Source of the DNA: Bartonella sp. CM31XJBT
GTDB lineage: Bacteria; Pseudomonadota; Alphaproteobacteria; Rhizobiales; Rhizobiaceae
Assembly (NCBI RefSeq): GCF_028618555.1
Contig: NZ_JAQITD010000008.1
Coordinates: forward strand, 1 to 64,000
Direction: 5' to 3'
Length of the DNA: 64,000 nt
Part shown: in pieces, positions 50,971 through 60,440 of the stretch
Layout of the letters: each line of letters opens with the position of its first letter
Numbering within the stretch: the first letter of the stretch is position 1
Program-made: the position numbers and the translations under genes
The notes under the pieces: generated by a model
The model's input: only the letters and a program-made list of their open reading frames with translations
What the model was told of the DNA's origin: nothing
The model's database searches: none

Positions 50971-51200
50971 TTTTCCCCCACCGGTTGCGAGCGCCCTCGC
51001 ATGAGTATTCCGGGAGTTAAAAGTACTCAACTCAAATCAGCATTTTGCTTTTAGTGCTGAGAAGAACTTGGACATAGCAAAATCTCCCGGAATTCCGGGA
51101 TACCCGCAAAGCGGGGTCAATTCATGTTTGAGTTTTCAGGCTTTTAATCCCTATTGGTCGTTGCGTATGCGACCAAGACACTTTCTGACTCATAAAGTAA
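50971..51200 (-). ncRNA. Highly structured leader, candidate Brt-type Bartonella RNA
   Basis: Three GC-rich hairpins precede the XRE gene: cccgc/gcggg (51103-51115), a perfect 16-base palindrome tcccggaattccggga (51085-51100) and tgcgag/ctcgca (50986-51001), the last just before the ribosome site. In Bartonella a family of structured RNAs (Brt) sits in exactly this position before small XRE regulators. The match is by layout, not by a covariance search. Confidence 0.45.
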
Positions 51201-51379
51201 TTTTAGGAGATTGGCAATAAAAATAGTTTTTCTTGAGACGGACAAGATTTTTCCAAATGAGAGGTTGTTTGCCTTTCAAACTTTTAAGGTTTGCTTACTA
51301 AACGCATGACATCAGATATGCATTTTACGAAGGTAAACCTTGGTTTTTAAGCTCAAGGCACCGCTTACGGTGTTGCTCT

Positions 51380-51810
51380 TAACCAATACCAAAATGGCTT
51401 GTTTTGATGCGTCTGAGATATCATGATGATAGGGGAAAGCTTTTATGAGTAAAGAGCCCTCATGCAAAATAAACTCAAAACATTATAGATCTGATTGTTG
51501 TATATTCACACATTTTTTTAAGAAGATATTTCTCAATGTTAGCGCCTATTTTACAATGGTGCTTCGTAAAGTGTGTAGTGTAAAAGCCTCTATGAATGGG
51601 ATAAAAGCTATATTGAAAAAAAGATGCTCGGACGGCATATACTCTCGGCCAGTTCAAAATATTACGACAGTTTTTGCCTTTGAAAGGGAGCATAAGAGCT
51701 ATTTTTTCTTTCTTCACGTGTTTTTATCTGTAGGCTCTCCGCTTATAATGTGCAAGTCAATAGTTTTGATTGATTCAATATAAACAGATTTGAAATGAGA
51801 AAATATATTG
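51380..51810 (-). mobile_element. Decayed integrase 5' fragment (repeat family copy)
   Basis: It shows the family layout on the minus strand: gattgattcaatataaac-type upstream block near 51770, then cysteine/lysine-rich broken frames, then GANIEKYLLKK, equivalent to LGALRDVSLKQ. Stops interrupt it. The plus-strand frame at 51445-51783 is a shadow. Confidence 0.45.
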
Positions 51811-52151
51811 GGCTTTCTCATGATGCATGTTTTTAAGAGGGGGATACGTTTATTTTCTCAGTGAAGAATTTGAGTATTTTAGATAAAAAACTCTACCAAC
51901 GTCGTTGTTGTTAGAATTAAAATTTTTATGAGAAAAATGAGCATTGGGGAATGATAAGCTTTTGCTATCAAGCATTTTAGAATTTTGCACAACTTAATGA
52001 TAACTTAGTTATTTTATCATTTCTTATGATCTCTATAGACGATAAAAAGTTGGGATATGGTTTGAGAAAGCAGATGACACAAGTATTATCTTTCGGTAAG
52101 TAATTTTGAAGTAAAAGACAGCTTTAAATGACAAATAGAGATAGGTGCACC
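51811..52151. other. Intergenic region upstream of the HAD-ribF pair
   Basis: 340 AT-rich bases that should contain the promoter of the pair. No gene seen. Confidence 0.4.
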
Positions 52152-52997
52152 ATGAATGAAGTTACCCATATTGAGACTATTATAGCGCATTATGATGCTG
52201 TTTTTTGTGATGTGTGGGGTGTTGTGCATAACGGTGTACATGCATTTGAACCAGCGTTGAAGGCGTTGTATAAAATCCGACAAATGGGAAAAACTGTCAT
52301 TTTATTGACCAATTCTCCTCGGCTACGGGAAGATGTTGCTGCTCAATTACAAAGTATGAATGTTCATAGCGACTATTATGATGCCATTATCACTTCAGGG
52401 GATGTAACGCGCGATCTTATTCTGACTGCTCCGCGTAAAGTTTTTTTCATTGGTCCACAGCATGATTTGGTGCTGTTTGAAGGGTTAGAGTGTGAATTTG
52501 TTGAAGAATGGGAGGCTTCTGTTGTCGTCTGTAGCGGTTTTCTTGAGGATTTTGACGAAGAACCCTCTGCTTATGAGGAGATGTTTCGTCGCATGCGGTC
52601 GCGGAATTTACCTTTTATTTGTGCGAACCCAGATGTGATTGTCCATTATGGAAATAAAGAATTTTGGTGCGCTGGTGCATTGGCTCGTCTTTATCAACAA
52701 TTAGGGGGGGAGGTGCGCATTGCTGGAAAACCTCACGCGCCTATTTATGAATGTGCCTTTGAAAAACTTCAAAAAGTACGGGGAACAGTAGAAAAAAGTC
52801 AAGTTTTAGCTATTGGTGATGGTCTTTTAACGGATATTAAGGGGGCGGCTCATTTTGGTCTTGATGCCCTTTATATTATGGGGGGGATTCATCATTATGA
52901 TTATACGCAAAATGGTGTGGTTGATAAGCAAGCTTTGCATTCTTTTCTTGAACGTCATGGTTATAAACCACAAGCAATCATGTGGGCACTTCAGTAA
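52152..52997 (+). CDS. HAD-IIA family sugar/nucleotide phosphatase (TIGR01459-like)
   Basis: A 281-residue cytosolic hydrolase. HAD motif 1 is FCDVWGVVHNG (nucleophile D20), motif 2 is LLTNSPR and motif 3/4 is KPHAPIYECA followed by AIGDGLLTDIKGA. The cap is of the C2 (NagD) type, as in the TIGR01459 group common in alphaproteobacteria. Start MNEVTHI at 52152 follows gagatagg; an ATG at 52128 lacks a site. Stop overlaps the ribF start (taatg), so the two are translationally coupled. Confidence 0.88.
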   Translation: MNEVTHIETIIAHYDAVFCDVWGVVHNGVHAFEPALKALYKIRQMGKTVILLTNSPRLREDVAAQLQSMNVHSDYYDAIITSGDVTRDLILTAPRKVFFIGPQHDLVLFEGLECEFVEEWEASVVVCSGFLEDFDEEPSAYEEMFRRMRSRNLPFICANPDVIVHYGNKEFWCAGALARLYQQLGGEVRIAGKPHAPIYECAFEKLQKVRGTVEKSQVLAIGDGLLTDIKGAAHFGLDALYIMGGIHHYDYTQNGVVDKQALHSFLERHGYKPQAIMWALQ

Positions 52998-53998
52998 TGA
53001 CTAATTTTTTGCGTCTTCAGGGAATTCATATGTTTCCCTCGGCTTGGCGGGGAGCAGTGTTGGCACTTGGAAATTTTGATGGTGTTCATTGCGGACATCA
53101 GGTGGTGTTGCAAAAAGCGCTTGATTTCGCCCGTATAAAAAAGAAACCAGCAGTTGTTTTAACCTTTGAACCCCATCCAAGAAGTTTTTTTCAACATTCA
53201 GCTCCTGTCTATCGTTTGACAGAGGCAGCTGAAAAAGCTGAAATTTTTAAAACCCTTGGCTTTGACTGCGTGATTGAACAGCCGTTTGATGCACAGTTTG
53301 CCGCTCTTTCAGCGGACGAATTTATCAAGTCGTTTTTAAAGGAAGTTTTTGATGTTTCAGTTGTGGTGACAGGCGAAAATTTTCAATTTGGTCATCAGAA
53401 AAGCGGAAATGTACATCTTCTTTGCCAAAGGGGAGAGAAATATGGATTTGAGGTTGTGCAAGTTTCTTGCGTTTCTCGTTCTCAAGATTCACAACCTTTG
53501 ATCATTTCTTCTAGTTTTATTCGGCAACTTCTCTCACAAGGGGAAGTGGACAAAGCAGCCCATTTATTAGGGTATCACTATCGGATACGCTCCAATATTA
53601 TTCAAGGTGAAAAACTTGGACGTCTTTTGGGATTTCCTACCGCTAATCAAATGTTGCCTCCCCAAGTTCGTTTGGCTCATGGTGTTTATGCGGTACGTTT
53701 GCGTCGTGCGAACGGTGTTTTGTATGATGGTGTTGCAAGCTTTGGTTGTCGTCCAACGGTTGTTAAAGATGGTGCTCCCCTTTTGGAAACCTATTTGTTT
53801 GACTTTAACGACGACCTTTATGGGGAAAGCTGTACCGTTTCTTTTTTCCAGTTTTTGCGAGGACAAGAAAAATTTGATGGGCTTGAACCTTTGATTGCGC
53901 AAATGCATCGTGATGAAAAAAAAGCAAAAGAAATTTTAAAGACAGTACAACCATTATCAACGTTGGATAGGCTGCTTACTTTTAAAAATATGTCCTAA
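52997..53998 (+). CDS. ribF: Bifunctional riboflavin kinase/FAD synthetase
   Basis: A 333-residue enzyme making FMN and then FAD. The N-terminal nucleotidyltransferase has ALGNFDGVHCGHQ (about residues 23-35) and a V-V-T-G-E-N-F-Q-F-G-type block. The C-terminal flavokinase has GRLLGFPTAN (near 205) and later GVASFGCRPT. Length normal. The ATG at 52997 overlaps the upstream phosphatase stop. Confidence 0.93.
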   Translation: MTNFLRLQGIHMFPSAWRGAVLALGNFDGVHCGHQVVLQKALDFARIKKKPAVVLTFEPHPRSFFQHSAPVYRLTEAAEKAEIFKTLGFDCVIEQPFDAQFAALSADEFIKSFLKEVFDVSVVVTGENFQFGHQKSGNVHLLCQRGEKYGFEVVQVSCVSRSQDSQPLIISSSFIRQLLSQGEVDKAAHLLGYHYRIRSNIIQGEKLGRLLGFPTANQMLPPQVRLAHGVYAVRLRRANGVLYDGVASFGCRPTVVKDGAPLLETYLFDFNDDLYGESCTVSFFQFLRGQEKFDGLEPLIAQMHRDEKKAKEILKTVQPLSTLDRLLTFKNMS

Positions 53999-54182
53999 AC
54001 TGATCTGAAAAAGAGAGAAGAGCTGTAAAAATAGCACTTAAAGTGATTATAATCACAAACATATATTCCAAAACATCGTGGAATATATGTTTTTTCCGTT
54101 GTTGAGAGGGAGAATCGAATATCTGAAGATCTGATTTTGGCATCATTTTTTTCAAAGTTAACTTTATGGTTTTTGTTGTCAT
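53982..54182 (-). CDS. Possible small membrane protein
   Basis: A 66-residue frame with a basic N-terminus (KTIKLTLKKMMPK) and one hydrophobic helix near the end (YMFVIIITLSAIFTALLSF). It overlaps the ribF 3' end by 17 bases on the opposite strand. No clear ribosome site. Listed because the composition is membrane-protein-like; it could be chance. Confidence 0.3.
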   Translation of the reverse strand: MTTKTIKLTLKKMMPKSDLQIFDSPSQQRKKHIFHDVLEYMFVIIITLSAIFTALLSFSDQFRTYF

Positions 54183-55249
54183 TCAAAACTTTACTGCTTG
54201 TTTCTTTCTGATACGTTAAAACTCATCATAAAAGATGCAGTAAAGAATAAGCAACCAGCCTATTTAGCAATAATAGACGTGAAGAAGGAGAAAGGCTGTT
54301 TTTAAAACTTCTTGCGATTTTAAGCTTATAGTTTGATAAAATTTAATTGATGACTTTTTTTATTTTAAAAGTTTATTGTTTCTTTTTTCTAATTTGGCTT
54401 ATTATGTCATTTATGCCGTATCATCGTTTATGATGAGAGTTGGTTCGTGTAACCTTACGCATGTGATATTTTGTATTATGTAATGAATATTTTTACAAAA
54501 GTTTTGTTTGTCGAGTCTTGTGAAGAAGATTTAGTGCTCAGCAGCAGTTTTCGTGCTAACCAATCACGTAAACGAGAATGAAGCTGCTGGAAAATGCTTT
54601 AAGTTTCGTTTCTCTTGTATATTGTGATGGGGAATGCATATTAAGGAGACTGCGATTGATTGTAGATAAAAGAAATCATTGCGAGAAAGCAGGTGTATTT
54701 GTTTCAAAATTTCTAATGCTTTTGATGGATAAAGGCACAATTTTGTTGTCGTAACACGTCAATCTTTCAGATTTTCAAGTTAAAAACTATCCATATATTT
54801 CCTTTGTCTTTCACAAATGTAACGCCTATAATGAAAAGGAAAGACAGTCTTGTAAGGATATGAAAACACAAAGCCAATAATGTTTTGTTGTTTTTTGATA
54901 GAAATATTGGATAAAAGTTAGAACATCTTTCCAATCTATGTTCGGTCTATTCGTGACTTTATCGTGTTGTTTTTCTTATAAAACTTTTTCTTTAGCGATC
55001 CCCAACGCGAGCAGTATGTTTGAGACAAAGATTAAAGCGCTTTAGTGCTCTCCCTGCTGTTACAGCTTTTGTATGCTAGATGAGGATAGCCCTATTGCAT
55101 TATCCATTTGCGTAATCTCTGAAACCGGTTTACAGCCTTATTGGGAAAAAATATGAAGTTATAAAGGGGAAAATCAGTCCAGATGACAGTCTTTTTTAAA
55201 TTCGGCTTTGCTACTTTCAAAAGGGTCCAGAGCAATATCTCTTAAATCA
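53999..55249. other. Long intergenic stretch, no firm gene
   Basis: Apart from the doubtful minus-strand frame at 53982-54182, about 1 kb of AT-rich DNA shows no supportable gene or RNA. Confidence 0.4.
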
Positions 55250-55705
55250 TGAAAATAACAGCTTCAGGCTTTTGTTGTTCTTTGAATAGGATATCACGCC
55301 CCACAGGTAAAATAAAATACTGGAATATCCTTGTTTTGCTAATTTATGCGCTTCTTTTGAAGAAATATCTCTCAACGCTTCCCATATTCATTTTCATGAT
55401 GGCTCTCATGAATGGTATCGTGCAAGCTTCGTTGAGCGCTATCATCTTTATGCCTAATAAAAGAGCAATCCGACACCATCCGTTATATTGACAAGCCTTC
55501 AGTTTTGTACAGTCTTGGCTATTTGAGAGCGTTTATGAGAGTTTGTTCTTAACTCGTTTTATTTCACACGAATACTTCCTGCTTGTGACATGCAAGAAAC
55601 ACGCTTTTGATTGCTTCACTATAAATAGACTTGAGAGAATCTTACGGTATTAGGATTTATCATTCAACGTGCAAAATAATTAATTGTTATAAATCAATAT
55701 GTTGT
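55250..55705 (-). mobile_element. Decayed integrase 5' fragment (repeat family copy)
   Basis: Minus strand reading gives ALRDISSKEAHKLA from about 55380 to 55335, clearly the integrase LRDVSLKQAREYA motif. The upstream coding remnants and the shared block near 55600-55700 (tgatttataacaattaatt, gtgaagcaatc) are also present. Frames broken. Confidence 0.6.
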
Positions 55706-56112
55706 AGTTAATCATAGATTATGGCTTACGGCTTTTTTTATAAAATACTCTGCACGCCTTTTATTCGGAATATGGGGTTTTCTTAGTGGTTTTACTGTCG
55801 TTTTAGGTGTCTGTGGCGTACGAATGAGCTCGTATTGGTAAAGGAAGAGAAAAAGAAGGTGGAGCAGTGATAAAAAGTGAGGTGAAAATAATTTTCTTTG
55901 ATCATCATATGAATTTTCACGCATTTTTATGGCGTCGGGTGTGCATGCTTGTTGTATATTGAGGAGCAAAGCTTGCTTGTAGAGTTTTATGAAGTGGCAA
56001 GCCAAGGGAAAGGCGCAAGACAAAGATTATTGACAGATTGTTTTTTACAAATCGATGTGTATTTAAGAATTTTCGTCTTTTAAGGCGAGGAGGAAGTGTG
56101 CGAACCCTCTGT
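55706..56112. other. Intergenic stretch, no gene supported
   Basis: About 400 bases; the minus-strand frame at 55712-56023 has no recognisable protein and partly overlaps the integrase element edge. Confidence 0.4.
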
Positions 56113-56442
56113 TTAAAGACGCGCTAAACGATAAAGATGCAGCGAGCGTGCTCCGTGATGGCAATAGGCAAGAAGAGGCAGAGAGGCTGTTTTTAAAATT
56201 GTTTGCATGGCTTCAACAGCTGACTTTTCTATAGTTGGAGGAGAAATGGGAATGTGATAGGCTTTTATGCCATATTCATTTGCGACCGTTTTAATGCTAG
56301 AAAAGTCAGGTTGATGGAGCTCTTCGTGATCGGGGCGGTTACAGATAATTGTTTTAAAACCAGCTTGTGCCAATGTTTTGATATTTTCTATGCTAAGTTG
56401 GGCGCTGATAAAAATATCAGGTTCAATTTGTTGTAAATTCAT
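56113..56442 (-). CDS. DUF442/TIGR01244 phosphatase-like protein
   Basis: A 109-residue cytosolic protein. DIFISAQLSIENIKTLAQAG and ICNRPDHEE open the domain, and LLAYCHHGARS carries the C-x5-R loop of protein-tyrosine-phosphatase-like folds (C-HHGAR-S). In other bacteria the domain occurs alone or fused to beta-lactamase-like sulfide enzymes (Blh). It ends soon after the loop, as the short form does. Single gene. Substrate unknown. Confidence 0.8.
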   Translation of the reverse strand: MNLQQIEPDIFISAQLSIENIKTLAQAGFKTIICNRPDHEELHQPDFSSIKTVANEYGIKAYHIPISPPTIEKSAVEAMQTILKTASLPLLAYCHHGARSLHLYRLARL

Positions 56443-56664
56443 TTTTGTTTATTCCCAATTGCATGATCTTCACGATACCCTCTGGTCTGGTATATAGAAA
56501 GAACATAATGAAGGTAAGTTTTTCAGTGGCATCTTAACAAAAATATTCTTTTTGTCGAGAAAATCTATTTGGGAAAAATGAGCTATAAGATGCAAAATAT
56601 CTCACTCCGCAACATGTTCGTTATGCGATTTATGAAAGACGGATGTTTGGTCTTTATGGATAAT

Positions 56665-57055
56665 CTATAGTGTTTACTAAACATAGACATTTCATTGTGT
56701 TGCTTGTTTACGCGCTTGCTAGAGGCACCCTTATTTCTCTTAAGCCCATTTTACTCTGTCGAGCGTCAAAGAGTATAAAATTCATGGATCACCACCCTTT
56801 TTACGCTTATGAAGAAGGAAGTCGGCACCTATTATATTTGCCAGCCCCCAATATTGTAATAGTTCTTGGTACTGGAGATTCTGCATAAGAAGCATTTTAA
56901 ATCCTTTTTTGTACAGTTCTTGCCCACACGCCAGCCCTGCTTGTACGTACAAGAGATATGATTTTGATTAATTTAATATAAGAGGCATGAAATGAGAGAA
57001 TCTTCCTGATTTCGGCTCTCTCATTCAACGTGCAAAACAATGAATTCTCCTTATA
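56665..57055 (-). mobile_element. Decayed integrase 5' fragment (repeat family copy)
   Basis: Shared upstream block at about 56960-57050 (gattctctcatttcatgcc type, with cattcaacgtgcaaaa), then broken minus-strand frames with FFISVKR equivalent to LLSHKRK near 56805. The plus-strand frame at 56670-56888 is a shadow of it. Confidence 0.5.
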
Positions 57056-57375
57056 GTTTGTTGTATATTCAGAGTGGAGCTTGCTTGTAGAGTTGTATTA
57101 AGTGGATAGCATGAAGGGAGAAGCCCAAAAGGCCGGCGCAAAATAAGAAGCTGGATCATTTACAGCGCATTGTTTACAGATCGACATGGATTTAAGAATC
57201 TTCGTTTTAGGGAGGGGGAAGAAGAGCATGCCTCTTTTAAATTTATTTTGTTCTTTTCAAGAATATCATCTTCATAATGTTTTTGCTCATGCTAAAAGAA
57301 TATTATAAAAAATTGCGGGCTATTGTTATTTATCCTAAAAATAGGAGAAATGGTTATTTTGCACGTATTGGATGC

Positions 57376-57415
57376 TTGTTTCTTTTATTACTTTCTGTAT
57401 AATCGTAAAAACGAT
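57376..57415 (+). promoter_or_regulatory. parA promoter with overlapping operator palindrome
   Basis: ttgttt (57376-57381), a 16-base spacer and tataat (57398-57403) form a good sigma-70 promoter 33 bases before the parA ATG. The palindrome atcgt-aaaa-acgat (57402-57415) overlaps the -10 edge, well placed for autorepression by the ribbon-helix-helix partner. Confidence 0.6.
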
Positions 57416-57435
57416 AATGCTGAAAGGCGTAATAA

Positions 57436-58065
57436 ATGATTATTGGACTTTTGAATCAAAAGGGAGGTGTCGGAAAAACGACGTTGAGTGTTAATCTTGC
57501 GGCCAGTTTTGCCCGTACCGGTGCACGGGTATTGCTTATTGATGTTGATCCACAGGGAAGCGCATTGGATTGGGCTGCTGCGCGTGAAGATGCACCTTTG
57601 TTTTCGGTTATTGGTTTACCGCGTGCAACGGTTCACAAAGAGATTACACAGATTGGTCATGGTTATGATCATATTATTATCGATGGTCCTCCGCGTGTAA
57701 CTGATCTTGCTCGTAGTGCTCTTATGGCTTCGGATTTGGTGCTTATACCTGTTTTGCCTAGTCCCTATGATATTTGGGCAGCGGATGGAATTGTAAAGCT
57801 GATTGACGAAGCACGTGTTTATAAAGAAAATCTCAAATCTGCTTTTGTTATTAATCGTAAAATAGTCAATACAGCGATAGGGCGTGATGTGAACGAAGCT
57901 CTTGGCATATACCCTGTGCATGTTCTTTCTTCTAGCGTTGCGCAGCGCGTGATTTTTGCAGAAGCAGCAGCACAGGGGAAGGCGGTTTATGAAGTTGATA
58001 AGCAAGGACCAGCAGCAGCAGAGATTGAAGCGGTTGCAGCCGAAATCAAGGAGTTAGCGCGATGA
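57436..58065 (+). CDS. parA: ParA-family partition ATPase (plasmid type)
   Basis: A 209-residue short ParA with a deviant Walker A KGGVGKTT at residues 9-16, LLIDVDPQGSALDW (about 35-48) and HIIIDGPPRVTDLA (about 79-92). It lacks an N-terminal DNA-binding extension, the type Ib plasmid pattern. The next gene overlaps by four bases and encodes a ribbon-helix-helix protein, the usual partner. Chromosomal ParA is longer, so this is probably from an integrated plasmid or conjugative element. Confidence 0.88.
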   Translation: MIIGLLNQKGGVGKTTLSVNLAASFARTGARVLLIDVDPQGSALDWAAAREDAPLFSVIGLPRATVHKEITQIGHGYDHIIIDGPPRVTDLARSALMASDLVLIPVLPSPYDIWAADGIVKLIDEARVYKENLKSAFVINRKIVNTAIGRDVNEALGIYPVHVLSSSVAQRVIFAEAAAQGKAVYEVDKQGPAAAEIEAVAAEIKELAR

Positions 58066-58292
58066 ATAAAAAAATTAAAATTGGCACAAAACCAACGAAT
58101 AAATCAATTCCTTTAACAGCGGATGCATGGGTAGGAAGCCACAAAGGGAGCATGAGTGGAGGTATGAAGCGCCTCACGATTGATATACCAGAAAGTTTGC
58201 ATCGATTGATTAAGGTCAGTTGTGCAAGTCGTGGAACTAAAATAGCTGATGAGGTCCGCGAATTGCTTTCACAAAAATACGGAAAAGTGTAA
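58062..58292 (+). CDS. Ribbon-helix-helix partner of ParA (ParG-like)
   Basis: A 76-residue protein: flexible basic N-terminus (KKIKIGTKPTNKS) and a C-terminal ribbon-helix-helix, KRLTIDIPESLHRLIKVSC then RGTKIADEVRELL. Overlaps the parA stop (atga). Likely centromere-binding protein and repressor of the parA promoter. Confidence 0.8.
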   Translation: MNKKIKIGTKPTNKSIPLTADAWVGSHKGSMSGGMKRLTIDIPESLHRLIKVSCASRGTKIADEVRELLSQKYGKV

Positions 58293-59009
58293 AAAATGAT
58301 ACGATAATTTCGTTGGTTTGAGTGCTTTTTCTAGAGATGATATCGATTGTTTTTATACGAAGTTAATAATAAAAGTGCTCTTCTTTTTTCACGATGGTTG
58401 CTTCATTCAAGTTGTTTTTCATAAGGTTCTGTATCATCGCATGAAAGAGCTATGAGTTTGCGAAAAATTCTCCGTTTCAAACTTTTCCCTATAAATGTGA
58501 TAATCATCATACTACTTGTGATCTTATCCGCTAGATGAGTAGATAAGTTTATTCTTCCATAAAAATTATCTTGATAATGATTTTAAACATCAGGTTATTT
58601 TTTTGTTTATTGTACTTAATACATGCGTAAATAATGTAATTAAGAGTAGCGTTGATTATTTTTTTCTGTTATGCAGCAATCCGTTTTATTAAATTATATT
58701 CATGTTTATAAAGGGGGGGGATAAAAATAAGTAAAATTTACTGATATTGACGCGCTATAATTTTTCCTAATAAACAAAAGAAGTCATTGAGCATATTATA
58801 GACAATATTTCTTACATTTATATGATCTTATAGTCTTAAATAGTTAATGCCAGTTGTAATGATACGCAAGGCAATAGGCTTTTTTCTTCAATTGGAATGT
58901 ATAAGATCGCTTTTTTAGCATTTCTATTGGCTTTTAAAAAGTACAGGGGGGACTTAAAGCTTTCTTTCTTTTCCGGTGGTTTAGAAATGATAAGAGCGCA
59001 ATCTGTTGA
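58293..59009. other. Intergenic stretch, no gene supported
   Basis: About 700 AT-rich bases. A parS-like repeat array was looked for by eye and not found. Confidence 0.4.
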
Positions 59010-59180
59010 TTAAAAGGTGTATTTTTTCGTTTGCAGGGAATTTGCAATGGATATAGGCATGACGAATTTTGGGTAAGATATCGTGCTGCTTCTCGTTACC
59101 AAGAGGTTCTTGAAGGAAAAGAAATGATTAAAAAGCTTTTTGAGAATGTCAAGATATCAGAATTTTTGCTGAAGTTTTAA
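59010..59180 (+). pseudogene. Coding-looking orphan fragment
   Basis: A 56-codon open stretch without a start reads GICNGYRHDEFWVRYRAAS and then RYQEVLEGKEMIKKLFENV before a TAA at 59178. Composition and codon use look coding, unlike the flanks. I do not recognise the protein. Confidence 0.35.
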
Positions 59181-59383
59181 CACTTCAAATACAAAGAGCT
59201 GCCGTGCAGATAATGTTACAAATACAAGTCTGATAAATGAAAGCAGTTTTCATGATTTAACATGTTTGCGTTGGAAGTGTACGTATTTGCAAAGGAAAAT
59301 TAGACGCAAGGTCACAATATAGGAGGGGATGTGAATCCAAAGATATTGTTAATAAAATATAAAACAAAGAGAGGGGTTAAATC

Positions 59384-59671
59384 ATGAACAAGATCATTAT
59401 AACAGCGCTACTGCTTTGCGTGGGACTTGTCGTTTCTGGTTGTGAAAAAACTTATAGCGTAGCAGAATTTAAGAAAGATAAAAAATTGATGCAAGAATGG
59501 GGAAAGAAATGCGATAAAATGGGCCCCTCTGCTTTTGCAACCAAGAATTGTCAAAATGTCATGCAAGCCGATATGGAACTTTTTCAAGAGCATTATAGAA
59601 ATCTTGCAAAGGAACTTCGTGAAAGTAGCAAAAAGGGGAATGAAACTGAAAAACAGCAGGACAATAATTAA
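59384..59671 (+). CDS. EexN-like entry-exclusion lipoprotein, copy 1
   Basis: A 95-residue lipoprotein with signal NKIIITALLLCVGLVVSGC (lipidated C20) and mature start EKTYSVAEFKKDKKL. Two further cysteines lie in WGKKCDK and TKNCQNV. Family knowledge: EexN proteins sit in the envelope of cells carrying conjugative plasmids and block uptake of related elements by their T4SS. First of three tandem copies; agaggggt site upstream. In Bartonella they could also modulate host-directed T4SS, which is speculation. Confidence 0.78.
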   Translation: MNKIIITALLLCVGLVVSGCEKTYSVAEFKKDKKLMQEWGKKCDKMGPSAFATKNCQNVMQADMELFQEHYRNLAKELRESSKKGNETEKQQDNN

Positions 59672-59860
59672 ATCATAAAAATATATTGATAGCGGTATTT
59701 TTCTTTGTACGCGATTTATCATCATAGATTGGGAAAAATCGCGCACAGAAGTGGATTTTAAAATTTTTGAAAATGCACAATGAACCGAATGTACAATTTT
59801 AATCGGGTGCTAAATTGTGTCCTAAACTTTGTAAATTTGAAAAAAAGGGGAATTTTATTG

Positions 59861-60130
59861 ATGAATAAAGCCATTATTACAGCATTGCTGCTTTGTACTG
59901 GACTTGTCGTTGCTGGTTGTGAAAAAACTTATAGCGTAGCAGAGTTTAAGAAAGATCCAAAATTACTCGAGCAATGGGCAATGAAATGCATGATATCAGG
60001 GGATTTAGATTCTCAAAATTGTAAAAACGTAGATAAAGCGTATCGTGAAGTTCATGCCCGAGATTGGCCTGGTTCGAGCTTTGTACATGATGACGAGAAA
60101 AAAACTGAAGAGAAAAAGGAAGGGAATTAA
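59861..60130 (+). CDS. EexN-like entry-exclusion lipoprotein, copy 2
   Basis: An 89-residue lipoprotein. I chose the ATG at 59861 because aaaaaagggg lies just upstream and the signal peptide NKAIITALLLCTGLVVAGC starts there; the longer frame from 59780 is not signal-like. The mature part EKTYSVAEFKKDPKLLEQW is followed by CMISG and NCKNV cysteines. The C-terminus is charged (DDEKKTEEKKEGN). Three bases before the next copy. Confidence 0.78.
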   Translation: MNKAIITALLLCTGLVVAGCEKTYSVAEFKKDPKLLEQWAMKCMISGDLDSQNCKNVDKAYREVHARDWPGSSFVHDDEKKTEEKKEGN

Positions 60131-60133
60131 ATC

Positions 60134-60352
60134 ATGAATAAAGCCATTATTATAGCATTGCTGGTTTGTACTGGACTTGTCGTTGCTGGTTGCGAAAAAA
60201 CTTACAGCGTAGCGGAATTTAAGAAAGATAAAACATTACTCGAAGAGTGGGCAAAAAAATGTGAAAAGCTGGATCAATCTTCTATGGAGAAATCTAAAAA
60301 TTGCCAACATGCCAGACAAGCATATATGGAACTTATGTTTGGCATTCATTAA
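60134..60352 (+). CDS. EexN-like entry-exclusion lipoprotein, copy 3
   Basis: A 72-residue lipoprotein, signal NKAIIIALLVCTGLVVAGC, mature EKTYSVAEFKKDKTLLEEW with KCEKL and NCQHA cysteines. The first 33 codons are nearly identical to copy 2, so this is a recent tandem duplicate, coupled to it by a 3-base gap and followed by a good terminator. Confidence 0.78.
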   Translation: MNKAIIIALLVCTGLVVAGCEKTYSVAEFKKDKTLLEEWAKKCEKLDQSSMEKSKNCQHARQAYMELMFGIH

Positions 60353-60414
60353 AAACATACAGTTCAATAAGTAAGGAATTGTTTAGTTCTTGATTCTATT
60401 GCGTTTTTTAGGAT

Positions 60415-60440
60415 CTCTCTAACTTTTAGAGAGTCTTTTT
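60415..60440 (+). terminator. Terminator of the eexN-like operon
   Basis: An 8-bp stem (ctctctaa / ttagagag), 3-nt loop, then tcttttt, 63 bases past the last stop. Confidence 0.8.

Noticed and set aside
60134-60352. EexN-like genes as the VirB7 lipoprotein of another T4SS
   Set aside because: No other T4SS genes flank them, and the conserved CEKTYSVAEF start with paired cysteines fits EexN better.
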